This document shows, in pieces, positions 1 to 6,204 of a stretch of DNA of 7,828 nt. The position numbers were made by a program, and so were the translations under genes. Position 1 is the stretch's first letter. Each line of letters begins with the position of its first letter. The notes beneath the pieces are model-generated. The model worked only from the letters and a program-made list of their open reading frames with translations. It searched no databases and was not told the origin of the DNA. The DNA comes from Treponema sp. (GTDB lineage: Bacteria; Spirochaetota; Spirochaetia; Treponematales; Breznakiellaceae): positions 1 to 7,828 of the forward strand of contig JAISPH010000019.1 of NCBI GenBank assembly GCA_031275035.1, given 5' to 3'.

Positions 1-26
1 GTATCGTCGATCCGCAAGGTATGGAT

Positions 27-56
27 ATTATGCGTGTCCATACCCCCAACAAACAA
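27..56 (-). promoter_or_regulatory. Possible leftward promoter (TTGTTT-N18-CATAAT)
   Basis: On the minus strand a TTGTTT hexamer (51-56) lies 18 nt before CATAAT (27-32), five of six bases matching the consensus -10. It would drive a gene beyond the left edge. The spacer contains the central inverted octamer (37-44), so a protein binding that dyad could act as a repressor. This is a motif match only; such matches arise by chance and the downstream gene is not visible. Confidence 0.22.
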
Positions 57-64
57 ATCGTTAC

Positions 65-103
65 CGGGTCCAAATCGCCCCAGAGGGGCGGGGTATGGAC
101 CCG
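65..103 (-). terminator. Compound stem-loop after the lipoprotein gene, possible terminator
   Basis: The outer stem is CGGGTCC (65-71) with GGACCCG (97-103). The inner stem is CGCCCC (76-81) with GGGGCG (85-90) around a 3-nt AGA loop, and an asymmetric internal loop separates the two. On the minus strand the hairpin is followed by GGTAACGATTTGTTTGTTG, which is only moderately T-rich, so it is a weak intrinsic terminator at best. It lies about 60-100 nt past the lipoprotein stop. Its right arm shares bases with the GGTATGGAC repeat, so it competes with a long-range pairing. Confidence 0.4.
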
Positions 104-138
104 CAGGCGGAATCAAAAATAACGGTAAAAGACCAACG

Positions 139-154
139 GGATCCGCCCGGATCC
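139..154. repeat. GGATCC-GCCC-GGATCC hairpin downstream of the lipoprotein gene
   Basis: Two GGATCC palindromes flank a 4-nt spacer, giving a perfect 6-bp stem 12 nt past the TGA of the lipoprotein gene. On the minus strand it is followed by CGTTGGTCTTTT, with T residues starting about 6 nt away. It could stabilise the 3' end of the message or assist termination, but it lacks an adjacent T-tract. Confidence 0.35.
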
Positions 155-165
155 TAAAAATCACC

Positions 166-1314
166 TCATGGCGTTATTTTCCTGAGCATGCCAAGAAAGG
201 CGGCGCCCCGTATGGTTTCGCCGGGAATAAAATTCCGGCCGTCGGGAAGGGACATGATCTCCCGTTCTACGCATCCGAGGACGGAATCAAAATAGGGGGA
301 ACCCAGGGGCAGATCCGGGACGGGACTTCTCTGGCCGCCCCGGGCGGCGTAACGGTTTGAATACCTGGTCAAAAGCCCCCGATCGGCACGGTTTTCCGCA
401 AGAAGATGCCACAGATACCAGGCGGCGCCGGAACGAAGCACCCGGTCGTCCTGGGATGGTTTTCTGGTTCCCCATTCGGTTACGGTAACATCCTGGTTCA
501 GGGGGATAAAGGAACGTTCCAGAAGGCGGTTAAAAAGTTCCCCCGCAGGCCAGTCCCTGCCGGCGGTAAGAAAGCGGAGCAGGTTCGTCTCGTTCACCGT
601 AAGTTCGATTATATCCCGCCAGGAAAGGGAAGGACGGAGCAGAATTTCCGCAGTCCTGTTTTCAATGCCTCCGGCGTCCCGCAGTTCCCAAGCCTGGTCC
701 CGGACGGGCTGGTAGGTTTCCCGGTATATCTCCCTGGAGGCAAGCCGGACAAAGGCATTGTCAAAGGCCGCCACCGCTTCGGCATAGCGCTGCAGCGTTA
801 TCAGCGCCCGTCCCCGTTCAATCTGCAGTTCCCCCGAAACGCCGGTCTCGGGATAGGCGCCGATCAGATCGAGCCGTTTCAGCGGGTCCTGTTCCAGCCG
901 GGCGGCAAGTACCAGGGCCTGTACGTTGCCGGGATCAAGCCGTTCCGAAAGCAGAAGCTGCTTTCCCGCATCGTTGTTTTTCCCTTCCAGGAGAAAGAGC
1001 CTTCCCGACCAGGCGGCAAGCAGGGCCCTGTAGACGCTGTCCTGGAGGGCTTTCTTTTCCAAATCGTTTATCCGCTGGCGGAGGGAGGACAGGTCCTGGC
1101 GGGTAAACGCGTTGTCCAGGGGAACTATACGGTTTTCCAGCTCCGAGATATCCGCCGCAGCCGATTCATCCAGGGAAGTATATTCAATATCCTTCTGCAG
1201 AGTCTGGCAGGCCAGGCAAAACAGGACCGCGGGAAGGACCAGGAACAGCTTAACGGGGAGAATTATCCGCGCCGGGAAATACTTCTCCTGCAGGTTCTTC
1301 ATTAATTTTTTCAT
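166..1314 (-). CDS. Probable lipoprotein with TPR-like helices, function unknown
   Basis: A 382-residue protein of unknown function. The N-terminus is basic (MKKLMKNLQEKYFPAR), followed by a hydrophobic stretch at about residues 17-35 ending in CLAC, a relaxed lipobox of the kind spirochaetes tolerate, with Cys36 as the predicted lipidated residue. After it comes a helical, leucine-rich body. Residues of about 161-193 (GELQIERGRALITLQRYAEA onward) have the small/large residue spacing of a tetratricopeptide repeat, and 93-127 may be a weaker one. The start at 1314 is chosen because GAGG sits 6 nt upstream. An ATG at 1326 overlaps the preceding stop as ATGA, and a GTG at 1338 is also possible. 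Either way the gene is translationally coupled to the large upstream membrane protein, suggesting joint action at the envelope. The gene is real with high confidence; lipidation is likely, and the TPR call is tentative. Confidence 0.85.
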   Translation of the reverse strand: MKKLMKNLQEKYFPARIILPVKLFLVLPAVLFCLACQTLQKDIEYTSLDESAAADISELENRIVPLDNAFTRQDLSSLRQRINDLEKKALQDSVYRALLAAWSGRLFLLEGKNNDAGKQLLLSERLDPGNVQALVLAARLEQDPLKRLDLIGAYPETGVSGELQIERGRALITLQRYAEAVAAFDNAFVRLASREIYRETYQPVRDQAWELRDAGGIENRTAEILLRPSLSWRDIIELTVNETNLLRFLTAGRDWPAGELFNRLLERSFIPLNQDVTVTEWGTRKPSQDDRVLRSGAAWYLWHLLAENRADRGLLTRYSNRYAARGGQRSPVPDLPLGSPYFDSVLGCVEREIMSLPDGRNFIPGETIRGAAFLGMLRKITP

Positions 1315-1322
1315 GATCAACC

Positions 1323-4004
1323 TCATTTGAACTGCCACCGGTACAGTTTGTTATCAAGCCCAACGCCTATGCACTCAAGTTTACCGTCGCCGTTAAGATC
1401 CCCAAAGGCGGGTCTGCCCCAGACGGGCAGGGGGAATCCCTCCAGGGAATTGAAATTCCGGGAGTAGCCGTAAAGGGCGTTTCCCTCGCCGGTAAAGAAA
1501 ATCTCGGGAACCTTATCCCCGTCCGCATCAAAGACGCCGATATAGCCCGATTCTTTGACCGTAAGGTTGGGTATCTTTTGATAGAGGACGGTCCCCTCAA
1601 GGCTTATCTGATAGAGGCCGCCCGCGGACTCAATTATCCAAAGGAATTCCCCGTCGTAAACCGGCTGCTGGTAAAAGACGCCGGCCAATTCCAGGGGGAA
1701 GGCGGGCAGAGCCGTTCCGCCCTCGTCCACAACGGTAAGCTCCCCGGCGGCGGTAATAAAGGCGACCAGAACCCTGCCGTCCCTGCCCGTACCCTGAACA
1801 AAGAGCAGGGGCGAACCGAAGGCTATGCCGGAAACCGGGACCGGCCAGCCCGGATAGGGATTCCCCCCGGCATCGGTAAGCCAGATCTCGTGGCTGATAA
1901 AACTTTTCGGATAGATGCCGGCATAGGTTTTGTCTGCCGCATCCAGGAAAACCGGAGCCGAGCGGAGGGCCGTATCAAAAACAAGGTCCCACTGGGAAAC
2001 CGACGCCGAGGAGTCCACCACATAGATGTGTCCTTCGTCGCCGCTGTCGTCGCTGAGGTACAGTTTGCCCCCGTAGGCGGCGGGAGGCGCCGAGAGCCGG
2101 GCCCCGGTGATAAGGGGAAAGCCGTTCACCGGCTCCATGTTGCCGTTTACCAGACTTACCTGTCCCTGGCTGTTTACTACCCATGCCGCGGGATCGGTGA
2201 TCCTGCCGAAGGCGAGCCCCGCCGCGGGGATGATCTGAACCGGCCGGGGATTCTTTAATTCGTAGACGCTTTGATCCGCCGGATTGATCGAAAGAGCCGC
2301 GGTATCCCTGGTTAAGAAGAAACGGCCCTCTCCCCGCCGGCCCGAGGCAAGGGCATACACCGCGTTGCCCCCTCTGCCCCCCAGATCCAGGGGATACCCC
2401 GGAGAAAGGGCCACCCCGCTTCCCGATCCGGGAACCGCCGCCAGGGAAATAATAACGGCGCGGTTTTCAAAGGAAAGCCTGGCAAGGCCCTGGCGGTATA
2501 AACGGAGTATCGCATTAAACGGAGTATTCCCCCTGAGGAAGAAAGGCAAGGAACGATCCAGAGAATAGAAGAGACTGAAAGAAGCCTTGTCCGAGCTGGA
2601 CTGGGCCAGGGTCTTCCATGCCGCAGTTCTGGGAAGGATGGCGTTTTTTCGTATTCCGTTAATCGCCGCCAGAAGATTTTCCGCCGACTCGGATACAAAG
2701 AGAAAATCGTTCTGCACCACATAATAGGGGGAGGGCAGGTTTATCCCCATGATATGCAGCACCCCCTCGACAAAGTCGGGAAGGCGAATCTGGGGAATCC
2801 GGTTTCCGTCCAGAACAAACTGGGTATTTTCGTTGAGGAACACAGACTTAAAGGCCTTGTCAAACACTTCCTGCCTTACCTGTTCATTTCCAATCTGAAT
2901 GGCGTAGACCGGACTGGGCCGCCCCTCCATGCCGAATACGGCAAATTCCCTTCCCGTCCAGGAATAGAGCAGATCCTCAATCGAAAGCCTGAAAAGCATC
3001 CGGGATGAGGAATCGGCCTTCTTCAGGGCGGCGCTTAAATCGGGGCCGAAAACCGAAACCGCCGCATTCATCAGCTCCTCAAATGGGGCGGCGGATACGA
3101 TGGTACTGTATTGGGCGGTGTCGGGGAGAAGCTGGGTAAAGACGGCAAGCTCCGAGTTATGTTCGATGATTCGCTTGAGGGCCTGATTGTTCGACGAAAG
3201 GGAGGAGAACAGGCTGATCTCCAGCTTTTCCGGGTAAATCGAAACCGCCGCCTCAATCAGCCCCGGAAAGTTAAGCTGATCCAGTACGGAGCCGACCTTG
3301 GGATCCTGTCCTGCCAGTACGTTCAGAATCATCTCCTGGGACACAAGAAAAGCAATGTCAAAGTTACGGGTATTGATGGTCTTATACGAGGCTCCCCGGA
3401 TGTCCCCGTCCCGGGAAGTTCCGTTTATCACCGATTCAAAGAGGTCCGAATCATTGGCCGCCACCAGTAAATTATGGTAGGGCGCTATGTAGTAGACGGT
3501 TCCGTTGTCCAGACGGTATTCAAAACGGGAATTCTTTCCCGCCTGCACATAGTAGAGATCCGGTATGGTGAAATGTCCCGCCAGGAAAGGGAGAAGCCGA
3601 AGGAGCGGGGCAAGTATCCCCGTATCCCAAACGGCAAGCTGCTGTTTGCCGGTCAGGACTGCGGCGTCCACGGTTCCCCGGACAAAAAAGTGAAACCATT
3701 TATTTTCCAGTATGCGGCTTTCCCGTATCTGGCTTATCGCCGGAATCAGGGGCGCCAGGGCGGGGTCCGCTAAAATTGAAGGAAGGGCTTCGTGGGCAAG
3801 CAGCCGCTGGGAAAACCGGGCGGGGTTGGGGATATGGCAGTATACTTCAAAGGAATTGGGGATAACCGCTTCAGGATTCAGCCTGCCGATGAAGGACAGG
3901 ATTATGCACGCCAGGGGTATGCCGGCAAAGATAAGCAGAAAGACGGCCAGAAAAACCCGGCCCTTTCTGGATTTTTTAGGTTTCCTTTTACCTTCTTCCG
4001 CCAT
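1323..4004 (-). CDS. Large membrane-anchored protein with C-terminal beta-propeller-like half
   Basis: About 893 residues, function unknown. Residues 1-16 (MAEEGKRKPKKSRKGR) are strongly basic and are followed by one hydrophobic helix at 17-40, giving a membrane anchor with the rest of the chain outside the cytoplasm. Residues of about 45-520 are mixed alpha/beta and loosely recall DUF3352-type periplasmic proteins; this comparison is uncertain. From about 530 the chain is glycine-, Tyr- and Trp-rich beta sequence with five GFPL-like motifs at 536, 628, 719, 768 and 856. Near the end are two Asp-rich loops, DADGDKVPE (from 826) and GDLNGDGKLE (from 868), as in FG-GAP/VCBS calcium-binding repeats. 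The start at 4004 gives a clean signal anchor and lies 7 nt after a TACACT hexamer. In-frame ATG 4028 and TTG 4040 would extend it by 8 or 12 residues. No Shine-Dalgarno precedes any of the three. The stop overlaps the next gene's possible ATG. Confidence 0.88.
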   Translation of the reverse strand: MAEEGKRKPKKSRKGRVFLAVFLLIFAGIPLACIILSFIGRLNPEAVIPNSFEVYCHIPNPARFSQRLLAHEALPSILADPALAPLIPAISQIRESRILENKWFHFFVRGTVDAAVLTGKQQLAVWDTGILAPLLRLLPFLAGHFTIPDLYYVQAGKNSRFEYRLDNGTVYYIAPYHNLLVAANDSDLFESVINGTSRDGDIRGASYKTINTRNFDIAFLVSQEMILNVLAGQDPKVGSVLDQLNFPGLIEAAVSIYPEKLEISLFSSLSSNNQALKRIIEHNSELAVFTQLLPDTAQYSTIVSAAPFEELMNAAVSVFGPDLSAALKKADSSSRMLFRLSIEDLLYSWTGREFAVFGMEGRPSPVYAIQIGNEQVRQEVFDKAFKSVFLNENTQFVLDGNRIPQIRLPDFVEGVLHIMGINLPSPYYVVQNDFLFVSESAENLLAAINGIRKNAILPRTAAWKTLAQSSSDKASFSLFYSLDRSLPFFLRGNTPFNAILRLYRQGLARLSFENRAVIISLAAVPGSGSGVALSPGYPLDLGGRGGNAVYALASGRRGEGRFFLTRDTAALSINPADQSVYELKNPRPVQIIPAAGLAFGRITDPAAWVVNSQGQVSLVNGNMEPVNGFPLITGARLSAPPAAYGGKLYLSDDSGDEGHIYVVDSSASVSQWDLVFDTALRSAPVFLDAADKTYAGIYPKSFISHEIWLTDAGGNPYPGWPVPVSGIAFGSPLLFVQGTGRDGRVLVAFITAAGELTVVDEGGTALPAFPLELAGVFYQQPVYDGEFLWIIESAGGLYQISLEGTVLYQKIPNLTVKESGYIGVFDADGDKVPEIFFTGEGNALYGYSRNFNSLEGFPLPVWGRPAFGDLNGDGKLECIGVGLDNKLYRWQFK

Positions 4005-4011
4005 AACCGGT

Positions 4012-4040
4012 AGTGTACCCGAAGCCATAAGGAAAAGCAA
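4012..4040 (-). promoter_or_regulatory. Candidate promoter TTGCTT-N17-TACACT for the membrane protein gene
   Basis: On the minus strand TTGCTT (4035-4040) is 17 nt upstream of TACACT (4012-4017). The first three bases of the -35 and four of six bases of the -10 fit the sigma-70 consensus, and the spacing is ideal. Only 7 nt separate the -10 from the ATG at 4004, so transcription would begin at or within a base or two of the start codon. This agrees with the lack of a ribosome binding site and with hairpins between mutL and this promoter. Confidence 0.45.
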
Positions 4041-4049
4041 CAGTCCGAA

Positions 4050-4100
4050 CCCGCCGGAAAACAGCGGGGCCTGTCCGGGAACCCGGCCTTCCGGGACAGG
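4050..4100 (-). terminator. Tandem stem-loops after mutL, probable 3' end of the xseA-xseB-mutL transcript
   Basis: Four nt past the mutL TAG is a stem-loop with arms 4070-4080 and 4090-4100: seven base pairs, one mismatch, then three more. A second one follows (CCCGC 4050-4054 with GCGGG 4064-4068). There is no run of T directly behind either, so neither is a textbook intrinsic terminator. They could stop readthrough partially, protect the mRNA 3' end, or simply separate the two units. A promoter motif immediately beyond supports a transcript boundary here. Confidence 0.4.
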
Positions 4101-4104
4101 TCCG

Positions 4105-5970
4105 CTATGTCCGCTTCACCGCCCTGTAGAGCTCCTCCCGGCTTATTTCCATCCAGAGGGGTCTGCCGTGGGGGCAGCGGGGACCGGGCAGGGCCAGGGT
4201 TTCCTCCACCAGAGCCAGGGCGGCGGCGTCGTCCAGGTAGTCTCCGTCCCGGATTGCGCCGTGGCAGGCGAGGGTGGCGGCCCAATGTTCGGCAATGTTT
4301 TCGCCTGCGGTTCTCAGTTTGAGGATCTCCTCCACCGTTTCCCCGTCGGAGAGTTTCCAGTTAACCGGCAGAGCGTTGATATGCCAGGCCCCCCCTTCCC
4401 GTTCAATCTCAACGCCCATCTTTTCAAGTTCCTCCCTGTGGGCGCCGAGGAAGCGGTCCTCCTCGGCGCTGCCGGTGGTAAAGGGAATGGGCGCCAGCAG
4501 TTCCTGCCGGGGGACCTTCCGGGAAAGAAAACGGTCATAGAGGATACGTTCATGGGCGGCGTGCTGATCAATAATAAAAAGACGATCCCCCGCTTCGGCC
4601 AGGATAAACAAATCGAAGAGACGCCCCGCCAGGCGCAGGGTTTTGCCGTAAGGGGGGCTGGCCTCCGCCGCCTGGAAACTCCGGGGGGGCGGCGTAAACA
4701 GGGGAGGGTGATCCAGCAGGGCCTCCATGGCCAAGGGCCCCGCCGGCCCGGCCCGGCAGAACGGGCCCGGTCCGCCGGACCCTCTCCCGGCAAAGGCGCC
4801 GCCGGAATATCCTGGACGGAGGCCGCCGAACGCCCCGCTGCGGTCCTGTTCCCGCCGGTCCCCGGACGGCGCCGGGCCTCCGGCGGGGAAGGGAAGGACC
4901 TCCTGCTCTCCGGCGCCGGCTTCCGCCTGACCTTCCCCAAAACCGGCGCTCAGGCGCCGCGTAAAATCCCGGAGGGCCGAAGTAATTGCATGGTGAATGG
5001 CGCCGGCGTCGGCAAAACGGGCTTCCCGCTTTGCCGGATGGATATTGAAATCCGCCAGGGCCGGATCGATATCCAAAAAGACCGCCCCGACAGGATGGGT
5101 CCCGTTGGGGAAGAACCCCTGAACTCCGTATTCCAGGGCCTGTTGAAGGGCATAGTCCTGAATCCGCCGGCCGTTGGCAAAGATATACTGCCGGCGTCGG
5201 TCCTGCCGGAAAAGTTCCGGCCCGCCAGTAAGGATGGTTACCGTAAAACCCCGGCCCTGGGCGCTTATCTCGTGGAGGAAATCCCCCTCCCGCCTTTCCA
5301 GCAGGGCCGCGGCATAACGTTCCCGGTAACTTGCCGCCGGGGGCAGAAAGAGTTTGAGCTTGTCGTCCTGGATAAAACGGAACCCGATTGCCGGAAAAGC
5401 CAGGGCCTTATCAACAAAGATCTGCCCGCAGAGCAGGGCCTCGCTCCCCTCCCGCTTCAGGAAACGTCTTCTTGCGGGGATACTGCTGAAGAGCCCCAGG
5501 GCCCTGACGCTGGTTCCCCTGGCCCGCCGGGCCTGCTCGATCCGGCTCCGGCCGCCTCCGGGATCAAGCTCAAGGAACCAGGCTTCCCTGCCGTCAGCGC
5601 TGGTAAGAATTTCCAGCTTCGCCGCGGCCGCGGCGGCGGCAAGGGCTTCGCCCCGGAAACCCAGGGTCCTGGCGAAGTTCAGATCCTCCAGGGTTCTGAT
5701 TTTACTGGTGGCGTGGGTCTGCCAGCAGAGTTCCAGATCCGCCCTGTCCATGCCCGAGCCGTTGTCGATTACCTCGGTACGGCCTATGCCGCCCTCTTCG
5801 ATAATCAATTCCACCAGGGAACTGCCCGCGTCTATGGCGTTGTCCATGAATTCCCGGACCAGCGCCGCCGGACGGTCTATGACTTCCCCGGCGGCTATCT
5901 TCCGGGACTCCTCCGGGGCCAGGACCCTGATGCGGTTTTCTCCGTCCGCCGCCGGAACCGTCTCCGTCAC
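4105..5970 (-). CDS. mutL: DNA mismatch repair protein MutL, endonuclease type
   Basis: MutL couples mismatch recognition by MutS to strand cleavage and excision. At 621 residues it has the usual family length. The GHKL ATPase domain (about 14-340) shows catalytic Glu40 and Mg-binding Asn44 (in VREFMDNAIDAG), DNGSGM at 69-74, HATSK at 86-90, GFRGEAL at 104-110, a GTSV...PARRRFLK segment (152-172) and HPAKREARF (311-319). A Gly/Pro/Ala-rich linker (about 343-440) joins it to the C-terminal dimerisation/nuclease domain. That domain carries DQHAAHE (468-474), ACHGAI (568-573) and CPHGRP (599-604), the metal-site motifs of MutLs that nick DNA themselves. The last residue of the DQHA(X)2E(X)4E motif is Asp479 instead of Glu. 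The start is GTG, abutting the xseB stop, with GGAGG 5 nt upstream. It is the last gene of the xseA-xseB-mutL unit. Confidence 0.96.
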   Translation of the reverse strand: MTETVPAADGENRIRVLAPEESRKIAAGEVIDRPAALVREFMDNAIDAGSSLVELIIEEGGIGRTEVIDNGSGMDRADLELCWQTHATSKIRTLEDLNFARTLGFRGEALAAAAAAAKLEILTSADGREAWFLELDPGGGRSRIEQARRARGTSVRALGLFSSIPARRRFLKREGSEALLCGQIFVDKALAFPAIGFRFIQDDKLKLFLPPAASYRERYAAALLERREGDFLHEISAQGRGFTVTILTGGPELFRQDRRRQYIFANGRRIQDYALQQALEYGVQGFFPNGTHPVGAVFLDIDPALADFNIHPAKREARFADAGAIHHAITSALRDFTRRLSAGFGEGQAEAGAGEQEVLPFPAGGPAPSGDRREQDRSGAFGGLRPGYSGGAFAGRGSGGPGPFCRAGPAGPLAMEALLDHPPLFTPPPRSFQAAEASPPYGKTLRLAGRLFDLFILAEAGDRLFIIDQHAAHERILYDRFLSRKVPRQELLAPIPFTTGSAEEDRFLGAHREELEKMGVEIEREGGAWHINALPVNWKLSDGETVEEILKLRTAGENIAEHWAATLACHGAIRDGDYLDDAAALALVEETLALPGPRCPHGRPLWMEISREELYRAVKRT

Positions 5971-6204
5971 CTAGTCCTCCTGATCAAAGAGACCCAACTC
6001 GGGCCGCTCGTCGGCCTTGGCCTCGGGGGCGTTCATCAGCATCTCTATGCGGCTCTCCACCTTTTCCAGATCCTTCTCCAGGGACCGGGCCAGACGTACA
6101 CCCTCTTCAAAGGCTTTAAGCGCATCGTCCAGGGAAACATCGGTTTTACGGATCTGTTCTCCCAGAAATTCAAGCCGTTCGAGCCGTTCTTCAAAATTCT
6201 TCAT
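5971..6204 (-). CDS. xseB: Exodeoxyribonuclease VII small subunit
   Basis: Small subunit of exonuclease VII, which degrades single-stranded DNA to acid-soluble oligonucleotides from either end; several XseB copies bind each XseA in the E. coli enzyme. At 77 residues it has normal family length. The sequence is almost wholly helical and charged, with the family pattern FEERLERLE, then the SLDDALKAFEEGVRLA core (about residues 24-39) and a second helix with heptad-like leucines. The acidic tail (ELGLFDQED) is typically disordered. The ATG overlaps the xseA stop by 4 nt (ATGA), and GGAGG lies 4 nt upstream, so it is coupled to xseA and well translated, matching an excess of small subunit. The TAG is directly followed by the mutL GTG. 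Confidence 0.95.
   Translation of the reverse strand: MKNFEERLERLEFLGEQIRKTDVSLDDALKAFEEGVRLARSLEKDLEKVESRIEMLMNAPEAKADERPELGLFDQED

Larger units (their letters stand above)
1..165. other. Left-edge non-coding region rich in inverted repeats
   Basis: No convincing gene is visible here. The octamer GGTATGGA occurs at 18-25 and 92-99 and inverted at 37-44, so the middle copy can pair with either flank. A compound hairpin (65-103) and a GGATCC-GCCC-GGATCC hairpin (139-154) follow the lipoprotein stop. A plus-strand frame from base 3 stays open to a TAA at 120-122, and a minus-strand frame opens at an ATG at 39-41 and runs off the left edge. Neither is long enough to support. The region could be a 3' untranslated segment plus the regulatory leader of a gene beyond the edge, or the end of a convergent gene. 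Confidence 0.5.

Noticed and set aside
45..124. Possible integron attC site (AAC and GTTA-like ends around a stem)
   Set aside because: The ends do not fit RYYYAAC and GTTRRRY in the right arrangement, and no cassette genes are present.
406..1305. 299-codon open frame on the plus strand
   Set aside because: It is fully antisense to the lipoprotein gene, which has a signal peptide, a ribosome binding site and coupling to its neighbour. The plus-strand product is basic, proline/glycine-rich and featureless.
3885..3956. PLAC in the N-terminal helix of the large protein as a lipobox
   Set aside because: The residue at -3 is Pro and the hydrophobic helix continues past the Cys, so a membrane anchor fits better than lipidation.
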